A DNA stretch of 64,000 nt. It comes from Ectobius pallidus (taxonomy: Eukaryota; Arthropoda; Insecta; Blattodea; Ectobiidae). The translations under genes were made by a program, and so were the position numbers. The notes under the pieces are model-generated. The model was not told the origin of the DNA, did no database searches, and worked only from the letters and a program-made list of their open reading frames with translations. The DNA lies in contig CAXKWD010000002.1 of NCBI GenBank assembly GCA_964059195.1, forward strand, positions 52,168,923 to 52,232,922, given 5' to 3'. This document shows positions 24,401 through 31,925 of the stretch, in pieces (the stretch's first letter is position 1; every line of letters starts with the position of its first letter).

Positions 24401-25839
24401 GCAGTAAATATGATAAAAATGACATGCAATTTCAATTCAAGTAAATAAACTTATTTCACTTAATCAAAATTATCTTAACAATTATTTTAAAATATTTTTT
24501 AGGAAAAAGAAACCAATCCATAGCAAGCCTAGTTTATAAACATGCACCATTGGTATGAGCATCTCTCCTTACTTTGGGTATGCAGGATCATAGAAAATGA
24601 GTGAAAAGCTGAGCTCGTTAATAGTAAAATTAGAGAACGACCCTTGCAACAAAATACGCTATTTCGGATTGAGAGTAGGGGTGGGAGACTCGGGTGAGTC
24701 GCAATGTACCATTTTCCCGAACTTTTACTAAAAACTATTGTATGCATACATACGCAAAAACTTTATCAGACTCATCCTGGATTTCAGACTCGGCTATGCC
24801 TCGTTTGAAATACTAGATTTGTCAGCTAAAGCCTTGCTCTGCGTAACTTATTTGATACATAAATAACCATTAATACCCTGTTTGTCGCCATTATTAAAAA
24901 CATTAAATATAATGTCTAAGATTACTGTACATAAGGCTTTTTACACAATTCGTGAATATTATTGATCACATCACTTGTGAAAATTAGTATGGTACACAAG
25001 CAATTAGCCAGTGAATATCCACTTGTATAAATAGGTATTCAAAAGTTTATTTTTTTCCAGGCTATGCAATGAGCAACACAACCAAGAAGTGTATACCAGT
25101 ATGTTCAACTCCATGTGTCAATGCAGAATGCACATCACCTAACACATGTACATGTCGACCTGGCTACGTGAGAACCACAAGAGTTCCCAACTCAGCGTCC
25201 AACTCTACATCCAATTCAACCTGCGTTCCTACGTGTCGAGGAGGTTGTCTGAATGGACAATGCACTGCTCCAAATGTATGTACATGCAACAAAGGCTATA
25301 CCAAAGACCCTCAGAACAGAACTGGAAACACATGCGTTCCAACATGTAGCGGTGGGTGCGTAAATGGAGACTGCACAGGACCTAATCTCTGCACCTGCCA
25401 CACAGGTTATATTACAGATCGCAAAGCAGCAGCAGGCAACAGATGCATTCCTAACTGCCCCATTGCATGTGTTAATTCCACTTGCACTGCACCTAATGCT
25501 TGTACTTGCCTTCAAGGTTATGCCAAGCTTCCGAACCATAACAATATATGTGTACCTACTTGTACAGATGGATGCATTAATGGTGAATGTACAGCTCCAA
25601 ATACATGTACTTGCAAGAATGGATTTGAGATGGATGTGACTGATCTAAAAAGGAGTAGGTGTATTCCAAAATGTGATCCAAGATGTGTTAATGCCATATG
25701 TTCTGGACCAAATCTTTGTATATGTATAGCTGGATATGTTAAAGACAGATCTGTCAGAACAAATAATGTTTGTTCTAGGAGAATAAGACGATCAAGTCCT
25801 ACTTTTCAGAAATGGCTTGACAGTCAGAACAAGCCATAG
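6181..25839 (+). CDS. Nimrod-like secreted multi-EGF protein (seven exons)
   Basis: The exons are 6181-6438, 9590-9705, 10952-11018, 12168-12372, 13483-13630, 16809-16987 and 25061-25839. All join in compatible phase and give 583 aa. The order is: hydrophobic signal peptide (about 1-19); an Asn/Thr-rich, probably N-glycosylated segment; a short EMI-like stretch with GVC...QVP (about 117-125); the Nimrod hallmark CCRGY (156-160); then 11 six-cysteine EGF/NIM repeats of the form C-x3-C-x3-C-x3-C-x5-CxC-x2-GY. The tail carries a basic RRIRR (about 564-568), a possible furin-type site. No membrane helix follows the repeats, so this form should be secreted like NimB proteins. In insects, Nimrod-family proteins bind microbes or apoptotic cells and guide haemocytes; that role here is family inference. 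Introns 1-6 are full of transposons. Confidence 0.88.
6530..6936. mobile_element. Partial hAT-like element (one terminus)
   Basis: The right end reads GGGACTGTCCC ... GGACACCCTAG near 6899-6935. Its reverse complement begins CTAGGGTGTCCG, a form common at hAT-like termini. No matching left end was found; the left side near 6527 has only a weak TGGGACAATT. It lies in Nimrod intron 1. Confidence 0.4.
6937..8439. other. Nimrod intron 1, unassigned part
   Basis: AT-rich intron sequence. The 107-codon minus-strand frame at 7929-8252 matches no family I recognise. No splice-supported exon was seen. Confidence 0.4.
8440..9098 (-). repeat. Dispersed repeat family, copy A (inverted relative to 29860-31600)
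   Basis: Three blocks recur in inverted orientation near 29860-31600. They are the block around GAGAAAGGTGTAT and CCCATGCTTA (8521-8545); the block ending AGTCGTCACCAAT (8576-8862); and the block around GTTTCAGAAAATAGTATTTTTGG (8880-9090). The minisatellite present in copies B and C is missing here. Confidence 0.65.
9100..9489 (+). pseudogene. Penelope-like element fragment (C-terminal GIY-YIG region)
   Basis: An open frame of about 128 codons contains NYAEHLLDTNHNY, then NMEILHTLHKSRKLNTIEQ, then EIYKHTKNHPTSILNDQ and HTLFDTI. This order is typical of the C-terminal GIY-YIG endonuclease region of Penelope-like retroelements. The reverse transcriptase and upstream endonuclease are absent, so it is a 5'-truncated copy within Nimrod intron 1. 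It is followed directly by a hammerhead-like motif, which fits the known presence of such ribozymes in these elements. The Pro/Thr/His-rich tail after residue 90 looks degenerate. Confidence 0.65.
9472..9513 (+). ncRNA. Hammerhead-ribozyme-like motif of a Penelope-type element
   Basis: The core CTGATGA lies at 9475-9481 and GAAA at 9498-9501. Stem II pairs GCACTA (9483-9488) with TAGTGC (9492-9497) around an AAA loop, with one extra U before it. After GAAA, CGGCCG could form a minimal stem III. The cleavage triplet GUC is at 9507-9509, and CGG (9510-9512) can pair with CCG (9472-9474) as stem I. Activity is not known. Confidence 0.65.
9590..9705 (+). CDS. Nimrod-like exon 2: EMI-like start
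   Basis: The acceptor is TTGTATTGTAG and the donor GTAAGT at 9706. It ends with two bases of a Pro codon, giving phase 2. It encodes the segment ending TGVCGTEQVP, which resembles the opening of the reduced EMI domain of NimB-type proteins. Confidence 0.8.
9805..10040 (-). mobile_element. tRNA-derived SINE, degraded copy
   Basis: It shares blocks with the SINE at 50717-50988, including GGCAGATGGCAGGATTGGG, CCGTTAAT, CCATACCTCAGAAAA and GGGACCGAACC. The last is the reverse complement of a B box. It sits in Nimrod intron 2. Confidence 0.6.
10041..10951. other. Nimrod intron 2 remainder with short tandem repeat
   Basis: A unit of about 23 bp, ATGAGTCATAATTCATTTCT plus three bases, is repeated two to three times at about 10488-10533. 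Nothing else was recognised. Confidence 0.45.
10952..11018 (+). CDS. Nimrod-like exon 3: Ser/Thr-rich linker
   Basis: The acceptor is TATTTTTGCAG and the donor GTAAGT at 11019. Entry is in phase 2 and exit in phase 0. The 22 residues are rich in Asn, Thr, Ser and Pro and bridge the EMI-like start and the CCxGY exon. Confidence 0.72.
11112..11237 (+). CDS. Candidate alternative terminal exon encoding a transmembrane anchor
   Basis: A strong acceptor (TTTTCTCCTGCAG, ending at 11111) lies only 93 nt after exon 3. Read in phase 0, the phase in which exon 3 ends, it encodes 41 residues. About 25 of these are strongly hydrophobic (residues 7-32, with VLLLLSVVYLFL), followed by a short tail ending HKQYI and TGA at 11235-11237. 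Splicing exons 1-3 to it would give a protein of about 188 aa with a signal peptide and one membrane helix and no EGF repeats. An AATAAA lies at 11711-11716. It may be a cryptic exon or pseudo-exon; no transcript evidence is available. Confidence 0.45.
   Translation, partial: HFQSSVPIIITGIPFVIYCGVLLLLSVVYLFLCQSIHKQYI
11238..12167. other. Nimrod intron 3 remainder
   Basis: Nothing recognised apart from the AATAAA at 11711-11716. Short frames on both strands show no family features. Confidence 0.4.
12168..12372 (+). CDS. Nimrod-like exon 4: CCxGY motif and first NIM repeats
   Basis: The acceptor is CTGCTTCTAG and the donor GTAAAT at 12373; it ends in phase 1. It encodes FCCRGY, the Nimrod signature, one full repeat and the first half of repeat 2. 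The frame offset by one at 12214 is a shadow. Confidence 0.88.
12739..13382. mobile_element. hAT-like MITE in Nimrod intron 4
   Basis: Terminal inverted repeats are TAGGGTTCAGATG on the left and TAGGGTTCGGATG on the right, read inward. The flanks GTAATCAG and GCAATTAC match at 5 of 8 positions, fitting a decayed 8-bp duplication. The interior repeats AAATATGAC many times. The termini resemble those of 50476-51604 and 52420-53107. Confidence 0.65.
13483..13630 (+). CDS. Nimrod-like exon 5: repeats 2-3
   Basis: The acceptor is ATAATGTGCAG and the donor GTAAAA at 13631. Entry is in phase 1 and exit in phase 2. It encodes the second half of repeat 2 and all of repeat 3 (CVPVCPEGCINGNCTAPNTC). 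Confidence 0.85.
13740..14110 (-). pseudogene. LINE ORF C-terminal fragment
   Basis: Minus-strand frames, broken by stops and shifts, contain MEMDLWRRSARKSR, EQKRLMWYGHVRRM and a GRRRRGRP motif. These mark the C-terminal tail of a widespread LINE reverse-transcriptase ORF. It is 5'-truncated and lies in Nimrod intron 5. Confidence 0.65.
14111..14747. other. Nimrod intron 5, unassigned part
   Basis: No gene or clear transposon end was seen. Around 14385-14420 there is a short GTTATAAG-like tandem repeat. Confidence 0.35.
14748..15118. mobile_element. Tigger/pogo-type MITE
   Basis: The left end TAGAACTTCAATTATCCGG is mirrored by ATAATTGAAGTTCTAC at the right end (about 15101-15116). The ends and the TCCGGATAATTGG blocks are those of Tigger-like elements. 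The interior frame at 14834-15043 is a decayed internal remnant. Confidence 0.65.
15119..16049. other. Nimrod intron 5, unassigned part
   Basis: It begins with a poly(T) run. No features were recognised in the rest. Confidence 0.35.
16050..16630 (-). pseudogene. Possible piggyBac-type remnant
   Basis: On the minus strand, 16070-16200 encodes an acidic segment with DELLDYLNSLPDGEVDGEDI, like the variable N-terminal region of piggyBac transposases. About 370 nt upstream lies GGACAGTACTGGTCATTTTG beside a TTAA (16622-16625), the expected target for this superfamily. No transposase core remains. Confidence 0.3.
16809..16987 (+). CDS. Nimrod-like exon 6: repeats 4-5
   Basis: The acceptor is TTCTCTTTACAG and the donor GTAAGT at 16988. 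Entry is in phase 2 and exit in phase 1. It encodes repeat 4 (CIPSCSGGCLNGDC...) and most of repeat 5 (CVPRCTQGCLHGVC...). Intron 6 then runs about 8 kb. Confidence 0.88.
17082..17349. mobile_element. hAT MITE with perfect 8-bp target duplication
   Basis: The flanks are CATAAAAT at 17074-17081 and 17350-17357, an exact 8-bp duplication. The ends are CATATGCGTAAC on the left and CAGAGGCGTAAC on the right, read inward. The interior holds several G and C runs. Confidence 0.8.
17350..18899. other. Nimrod intron 6, unassigned part
   Basis: AT-rich; no gene or transposon terminus recognised. Confidence 0.35.
18900..19974. mobile_element. hAT-type element in Nimrod intron 6
   Basis: The left end CAGTGGTCTTCAACCTG and the right end, read inward, CAGTAGACTTCAACCTTT form the inverted repeat. 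Flanks CTCCAGAT and CTCCAGGT match at 7 of 8 bases. An internal GTGTCCTGGATTTC ... GGGACAGTCCC block (about 18996-19022) may be the end of a second, nested element. No transposase was recognised; the 104-codon minus frame at 19093-19407 is not assignable. Confidence 0.78.
19975..21324. other. Nimrod intron 6, unassigned part
   Basis: No gene, structured RNA or transposon terminus recognised. Confidence 0.35.
21325..21720. repeat. Dispersed repeat with (CACT)n and GAAATTTGGTACA block
   Basis: It contains ATTCACTCACTCACTCACTG followed by GATGAGTTAGAAGCTTGAAA and TTTGGTACACATA. This layout, a short tetranucleotide run and then a TTGAAATTTGGTA-like block, resembles the unit repeated at 55171-55623. 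No coding content was seen. Confidence 0.4.
21721..22479. other. Nimrod intron 6, unassigned part
   Basis: AT-rich; nothing recognised. Confidence 0.35.
22480..22765 (-). mobile_element. tRNA-derived SINE (family shared with 28840 and 42745)
   Basis: Read on the minus strand, it starts with a tRNA-like head holding GGTGGTCTAGCATG (A-box-like) and GGGATCAAACCC (B-box-like). Then follow GGATTTTTCAGGACGTAAAA, AAAGAACTCCAAGCCTAAAT and AGAGCCTCTGGACAAAA. The last two blocks recur at 28840-29100 and 42745-43060. Confidence 0.75.
22950..23462 (+). pseudogene. LINE ORF C-terminal fragment with tetranucleotide tail
   Basis: It encodes VFENRVLRKIFEPNRDE, DWRKLHNDKL, RMKWAAHVEQM and GKRPLGRPRHRWEDNI, the C-terminal tail of a LINE reverse-transcriptase ORF. 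The same tail occurs at 62403-62935 on the minus strand. Stops follow near 23326, and the copy ends in AGTAAGGAAGTAAGTAA. It is a 5'-truncated insertion in Nimrod intron 6. Confidence 0.8.
23463..25060. other. Nimrod intron 6, unassigned end
   Basis: No gene or transposon end recognised. It closes with the exon 7 acceptor tract TTTTTTTCCAG at 25050-25060. Confidence 0.4.
25061..25839 (+). CDS. Nimrod-like exon 7: repeats 5-11 and C-terminus
   Basis: One exon carries the end of repeat 5 and six more NIM/EGF repeats, then RRIRRSS and a short tail ending QNKP. This contrasts with the upstream exons, each holding one or two repeats cut by introns of varying phase. The stop TAG is at 25837-25839. 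Confidence 0.9.
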
Positions 25840-25994
25840 CCTTTCAACATTTTTAACTGGTACACAAAATTACAGTGGCAGTAGAAGCAACTCTTTGACA
25901 TAAAGAAAACAAATTTGCAAACAGTTATCAGAAAAATGATGTTAAAGAAACAACTGAACCTAGTTATTAGAAAATACTTTGAAAAGAAGAAGGA

Positions 25995-26000
25995 AATAAA
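25995..26000 (+). promoter_or_regulatory. Polyadenylation signal of the Nimrod-like gene
   Basis: AATAAA lies about 155 nt after the stop codon, the first canonical signal downstream. Confidence 0.6.
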
Positions 26001-27185
26001 AAATTATAAACTAATCACTGAGTTTTAGTTTCACATCATCACTTACACTTTCTTAACCATAACTCAATATATCAAATTATCCAGTTAGATTTTTTCTTCA
26101 CAATCTCATCATCATCATCATTACTGGTAATATCTCAAGTTTTCCAACACCGCTGAGTATTATTTTGAATCACTGTTTGTCCTGTAATTTTTTTAATTTC
26201 AACCCCTTTATCATAATTTCTCCACCTCTGATTTCACAGTTTTTATTCATTATATATTCTTGACCTTCCTACTTGATCTTTTTCCTTGCATTTTTTATAC
26301 CAAAGCATTTCCTTGTTGATTCATGCTCCATTCTCAGCAGATTTTCATACTCAGTGCTTCTTTTCTGGGGGTACGCATACCCCTTAAAGATTTTTCCATT
26401 TTCATATAGGAGAAAATCATTAATTTCCACAATTTTAAAATCTGGAGAAATTTGTGCCAAACAAAATAATGAAAGTGATTATAAGCATCGTTTGCATTAA
26501 AGTAGCTGTTTTTAGTGTTATGTTCGTTACCTATAGGCCCTAGCATGTTTTTTCAGAGGTGGGGCCTGACATTAGCACTGCGATCAGGAGAACGAGTGAG
26601 CACTACAGAAGCATTGCAATGGTAATCATGACTCAATATTAGCATGTGCCCAAAGTTTATTGTATCCTTCTGAAGAGAAGACTAAAAATCTTCTCTTACG
26701 TGTTGTACGAACTCACTTCGATTGTGTGTTGTGTTCCCTTATGTATTTGTGGAAGGTGCAAGAAATCCTGTGAGTTTATCGTAGACTTAATTGCAGCTTA
26801 CAGGCAGAATTGATATGTAGGCCTATGAACTGACTCCATCTCAGAGGATTTAAAAGTCATATAACCTTATGCATATTGTCTGCAATTCCACTTTCTTTCT
26901 AAATATGTGGGTAAGTCAGGCAATGTTTCATCAAGTCAAAATTGAGAGTACCCCTTAATTTCTTTTTTTTTTTTTTAAGCACTGCACATACTGTTTTTTT
27001 GGTTATATTTCTGGTGATTTTATTGATAAATCAACAGAGTTTACCATTGTTCTTGCTACTAAAGTTCATGAATATAATTGATTCATTCAGTTGGATAAAT
27101 AACACTACAAGTAGAAATATGTAGTATTGTCAGTGATCTGTTTTACATTATATTTTTATAACATAATTTAATAAACTGATAGGTA
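26001..27185. other. Intergenic, unassigned
   Basis: No gene recognised. GGGGGTACGCATACCCC (about 26368-26384) is a short imperfect palindrome, and a poly(T) run lies at about 26963-26978. Confidence 0.4.
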
Positions 27186-27467
27186 TAGTGGTATTAATGA
27201 GAGGTGGCAGTCAAATGCGCGTGAGAGAGGTGACGCATGTAGGAGGAATCATGGGGAGGGGTAAGAATGTTGAACTGCACTTCCTGGAGAGGAGAAGCGA
27301 TTGTAACAAAGTCTCTTGTTTCTTCACTGCATTATACGATCTTACCTCACAGAAAGCAACGACACAACTAACCCATACACCCCTCCATTCAGTACGAATG
27401 TTAATTGGACTCGTCTGCATCTACTGAGCATCCATGCTTGGACTGCCACGTCTGATTAATACCACTG
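27186..27467. mobile_element. Tc1/mariner-type MITE with TA target duplication
   Basis: The left end is TAGTGGTATTAATGAGAG and the right end, read inward, CAGTGGTATTAATCAGAC; the match continues through GTGGCAGTC. TA flanks both ends (27184-27185 and 27468-27469). There is no transposase. Confidence 0.72.
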
Positions 27468-28544
27468 TACCAAAAACGTTGTTTCACTAGCCAGGAGTGC
27501 AATTAAAAGGGGGATCATTCACTAGAAAATTATGAATATGTTCTATAGTTTCAATTGATAGCATATGCTTTTCAATACATGATTCTAAATTTTCATACAA
27601 AAATCCATTTACTAGAAGTGTTTTTCAGAGGATGCTTTTAAAATGGTTAATATTTAACTTAAAATGACTAACTCGAAGATAAAAAATCTTAGAAAATGAA
27701 ATAAAAATGGTAATGAAAATTAAAATAATTATACATTAAATCAAAGCCGAACTAATTCTCACTAAAGACCTTAATTTAGAATATGATCACAGATTTATGG
27801 TACAAAACTGTAATTTGCAATAACTTCCTTGGTTTAGGTGATGATTTTTTTTAATGGATGGTAAGGGTTTTTATACAAATATTCATAATATGTAAATAAT
27901 TATTAGATGTGTTATATCACCAAATAAAAGCTGCTTTCATGTAGAATTAGTTTGCAAAATTTTATTAAAGTTTATGAATGGATGAACAGAGTCATGAATG
28001 TACGACATTGTACTATTTTAATTATTTCTTATTTATGTTTAGCATAATTATTATTGTATAACATACATTTTGTGTGACACCACTCAACTCAACTCACTTC
28101 AAATATGATGCTATAACTCAATATTGCCTGGAATTGCCTTGCACATGTGCAATATAAGATTTTCCACTTGCTCTTCAGGAGTCTTGGCTGGGAAAATTCT
28201 GGTTTTTGGAGTCAAGTCCCCTTGTCCCCATCGAGTTCTGCCAGGAAATCTAAATGTTCCGGTTTTCATAAATAAATTGAATTCCTGGTTATTTGAGGCT
28301 TCAACACATTTTTATTTTTCTAGCAATGTCAGTCATAAATTCAGGTCGCGATCTTCACTAATACTTTTTGCTGAACTTTGTACTAGTGGGCTGAATTTGC
28401 TAACCCTTACGTTTTCCATTGGTTTGAGTGTTCTAGGATGTATAGCATAGCTAGTAATTTCTTTAGTATAGTTGATTCAATTCTAGACCATAACCATTCT
28501 GCATTTCCCAAATGACACTGCAAGGGATGAGATACAAAACTGTT
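27468..28544. other. Intergenic with unassigned minus-strand coding-like segment
   Basis: On the minus strand, around 28130-28300, a frame reads KTGTFRFPGRTRWGQGDLTP and then KTRIFPAKTPEEQVENLI before a stop. I do not recognise the family. It could be a decayed transposase or accessory protein of a neighbouring element. Confidence 0.3.
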
Positions 28545-28660
28545 AGGACTCTAAAAAATGAAAAGAAATCTTGACCAGCGTATGTATCCTTTGTTCGGGC
28601 CGCAGATGTGCTTGGAAAGGGCCGCGTGCGGCCCGCGGGGCCACCTGTTTGACATGCCTG
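28545..28660. mobile_element. hAT terminus (one end)
   Basis: The right end, read inward from 28660, is CAGGCATGTCAAACAGGTGG followed by GC-rich CCCGCGGGCC and GCGGCCC blocks. This is the form of Charlie-like hAT ends. The partner end was not found. Confidence 0.55.
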
Positions 28661-28839
28661 CTTTAGATGGTGATCGTCATTATTTAATGTCTTGGTGCGG
28701 GTTAACATCCGCACTGACACATTTTCAGATTATTGTTTTATAACACATTTTTCGATCATTTTTTTACAGTGTTCAGGTTTTCAAACGGTATTTTCTTTAA
28801 ATATTGAACATATTGGGTACCGGTAGTTCAAAAAGTCAC

Positions 28840-29100
28840 GGAGTCCTCCGGGAGAGACTTTAAGCTGGGGGGCCCGTGTCGTAGATTTACGGCACGTAAA
28901 AGAACTCCAAGCCTAAATTAGAGCCTCTGGACAAAATTTCTCGGCCCTTTTATGTCTAAGTAATACCTTAGTTTCCGGAGGGGGGTTAAGGGCCGATGGG
29001 CTTACCACCTGTCCCTCTGCCCTCTCTAGGAAAATAAGCGTAACAAAATTCACATCGGTAAACAGAAACCTCCACTTGGAGGCCCTTCGACCCAACATGG
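28840..29100 (+). mobile_element. SINE copy lacking its tRNA-like head
   Basis: It shares AAAGAACTCCAAGCCTAAAT, AGAGCCTCTGGACAAAA, AAGTAATACCTTAGTTT and AATAAGCGTAACAAAATT with 22480-22765 (inverted) and 42745-43060. Confidence 0.7.
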
Positions 29101-29527
29101 GGGCATAGGATTCAAGAGAGAGTTCAAAAAGTGGGGTGGTAAATTCTTAGGGGGTCTAAGAATATAAAGCACAGGCATGAGGTATAAGCTAAGCACTAAC
29201 GCCGCCGGTGAAGGTTGAAGTTCCTGGCCTTGGCACACCATTTGCAAGATGCGCGCTGAGGGGACCTTCCTTTCAATCAAAACAATCAGGGTCAATTTCG
29301 CAGTGGAGTTGTGACCATATCTCTCACATAGCTACATTGAACGGGCTGAAAGATAGATCTTCGTTTTTCTGCAGTATTAATTCCAGGTATCATGTATTTT
29401 TTACGTTTTTGCCCCTGTCTCTTTTCATTTAGTATAACTTATTATAACTTTCAATGCATACTAAGCCTATATATCTACAGATATCTCAAGTTTAAAGATT
29501 ATTGTGAGTTTGCCAGTACTTCCCGCT

Positions 29528-29528
<1 letters not shown>
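29101..29528. other. Intergenic, unassigned
   Basis: Nothing recognised. Confidence 0.35.
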
Positions 29529-29585
<57 letters not shown>

Positions 29586-29600
29586 CAATAATAATAATAA

Positions 29601-29631
<31 letters not shown>

Positions 29632-29669
29632 AAGAAGAAGAAGAAGAAGAAGGAGAAGAAGAAGAAGAA
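29529..29669. repeat. Compound microsatellite (TAA)n-(AAG)n
   Basis: About 73 nt of TAA units with one AAC interruption switch directly at about 29602 to about 68 nt of AAG units. The second half is a pure purine run on the plus strand. The open frames across it are low-complexity artefacts. Confidence 0.95.
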
Positions 29670-30259
29670 TTCGTGTTACAGATTACAAAATTTACACAAA
29701 ATTTTGTCCCGTACCATTATGTTAAAATAAGATTTAAAACTCTCCGCAACGTTATTATAAGAGGATGCAGTCAGAATAAATTTTAATAATAGTGTCTGTG
29801 TATGTCCCTTGCTGAACAGTAATACGAAAACCAAATTCCGTATTTTTGAAGTTTGTCATTATTTCAGGATGTGACATAAATTCTTACGATTTATTCCTCT
29901 TGCCCAAAATAAGATTTTGTAACTTTCTCTGCCCATACCACAGGTACTATAGGTACAGGAAGTAGGCCTACTGTGTTCAACCGCGAAATTAGATGTCGAG
30001 TTTTTATCATAAATACACATTTTGAGGTCCCTTGAATCCAAAAGTACTATTTTGGAGAAACATGTTTGTGTGTTACAGAAAAAAAAAAACAGCACGAAAA
30101 CAAAATTTTGTATTGAGGATAGTTAGCCTACCTTCTGGCGATGTGACACGAAGATTGGCGACGACTTTCTCTTACTTAGTTAAAACTTTTATTTGAAAAA
30201 AAAAAATTATCTGAAGGATAGTTATAAGAAGGCTAAATGATAGTAGAAACTCAGTGTTT

Positions 30260-30430
30260 GCTGGTGAACAAAAAAGCTTTGAGGAGGTCACAGGTTCAAA
30301 TCCAGTGGCTGGCCAATTTGACATGGGTTTTTTCATGATTTCCCCAGCTGTAAAGGTAAATGCCGAATTGGATATTTATTTGCCATGATTGATCCTATAT
30401 CACAGTCGTTGAAATTAACATAAGTTGTAA
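30260..30430 (+). mobile_element. tRNA-derived SINE
   Basis: AGGTTCAAATCC (30293-30304) fits a B box. It is followed by CAATTTGACATGGGTTTTTT, TTCCCCAGCTGTAAAGGTAA and ATATCACAG, shared in layout with 31745-31925. Confidence 0.55.
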
Positions 30431-30689
30431 TACTCGACGCCATTAAAATACATCAACAATAGAAATAGCTGAGAATCAGTAGCTCTATGGCCAGCTGGTA
30501 GGCCTATACACAGAGAACCTGAACTTCTGTTATGGCCTCAATGCTCATAAATACAGCTGAATTTTAAAACAAATAAGATTATGCATCAAGTTGATACAAG
30601 TGAATACGCGCTCTTTACAGTAAGGTCTCTTATTCTGTTTATCATAAATACAAAAATCGGGTGCGTGAAACGCCACGAGACAGAAGTGA

Positions 30690-31375
30690 AAATTGGATTT
30701 TTTAATTTTTAATTTTTTTTCAATTTTGGATTATTGGATTTTTTTCAATGTTGGATTGTTGGACCTTTGTAATTTTGGGTTTATGGGCTTTTTAAATTTT
30801 GGATTTTGTGATTCTTTAAATTTTGGATCTTTGAATTTTTTTATTTTGGATTTTTTATATTTTTTGATTTTTTGATTCTTTAAATGTTGGATCTTTGAAT
30901 TTTTTATTTTAGGAATTTTTTATTTTTTAAATTTTGGATCTTTAAATTTGTTAATTTTTTTAATTTCTTAAATTTTGGATTTTTTAATTTTGGATTTTTA
31001 GATTTTTTAAAATTTGATTTCTTAATTTTGGATTTCTTATTTTTTATATTTCGGATTTATTGATTTTTTTCATTTTGGATTTTTAATTTTTTATATTTCG
31101 GATTTATTGATTTTTAATTTTGGATTTTTATTTTTTAAATTTTGGATCTTTTAATTTTTTAATTTTGGAATTTTGGATATTTTTAATTTTCGATCTATGA
31201 ATTTTTTTATTTTTTGGATTTTTAAATTTTGGACCTTCTATTTTTTAATTTTGGATGTTTAGTTTATATTTATTTATTAATTTATTTATTTATTTAGTTA
31301 TTTTAAATTTTGGATTTCGATTTTTAATTTTGGAATCTTTTCTTTTTTGATTTTTTAATTTTTTAAAATTTCATT
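30690..31375. repeat. AT-rich minisatellite, TTTTGGATTTTTAATT units
   Basis: About 690 nt of variable units built from TTTTGGATTTTTAATT, with drift into CGGATTTATTGATT and TTTGGATCTTTGAATT variants. The complementary array (AAAATCCAAAATTAAA) appears at 48480-48830. Confidence 0.85.
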
Positions 31376-31744
31376 GAGTTGATTGTTTTCTATGCAGTCC
31401 GTTACAGCCCCACTACTTTCGTGATGATTTTCTTCGTAACGCAAATTTGGGTTAGCTCTTGATTTACTCCTAGCGTGCCTAAAGAAGTTTCACTTCAATA
31501 AGAAGTGAGAAAGGTGTATCGCCCATGCTTAGGATAAAGAAAGTTACGTGAATGCATTAATCAGATTTCGGGTTGCGATGCGATGTAGTAACGACATACT
31601 TTTCATTTTTACAACCAAGAGAATGCCATTTTACTAAGAGAAAAAAGTTTTATTTGAGCAGAGGAAGTTATGTATTTCACATCAGATTTCTTCCGTAATG
31701 TCATTTAATCTATGATTTTTATTTGAAGTTACACGAAATAATCA

Positions 31745-31925
31745 ATCGTAGCGAGGTGGCCTGGAAAGTCCTGGGTTCAAATCTGAAGCCTTATGACCAG
31801 TCAATTTGTCTTGGGTTTTTCATGGGTTCTTCATTCGCAAAGGCAAACGCCAGATTTGCAGGATTTGTTTATTTTCCATACCTCATCGCCGCTATGTGAC
31901 CCAATATCACAAGAAGATATCACTG
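31745..31925 (+). mobile_element. tRNA-derived SINE
   Basis: The head contains GTAGCGAGGTGG and a B-box-like GGGTTCAAATC. TGTCTTGGGTTTTTCATGGG and GCAAAGGCAAACGCCAGATT follow. It is the same family as 30260-30430. Confidence 0.6.

Larger units (their letters stand above)
29860..31600 (+). repeat. Dispersed repeat family, copy B, with minisatellite
   Basis: It matches copy A (8440-9098) in inverted orientation at both ends and contains an AT-rich minisatellite core (30690-31375). Blocks such as AAAATCGGGTGCGTG, CAGAAGTGAAA and GAGTTGATTGTTTTCTATGC are shared with copy C (48268-48870). Confidence 0.65.

Noticed and set aside
25216..25539. Minus-strand frame over Nimrod exon 7
   Set aside because: It is the mirror of a cysteine-rich repeat exon and has no family match.
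26368..26975. Element bounded by GGGGTAC...ACCCCTTAA words
   Set aside because: The two words lie in the same orientation, not inverted, and no target duplication was found.
29392..29730. Poly-Asn/Lys protein
   Set aside because: It is the translation of a microsatellite.
30693..30875. Small Phe/Leu-rich membrane protein
   Set aside because: It is the translation of the AT-rich minisatellite.
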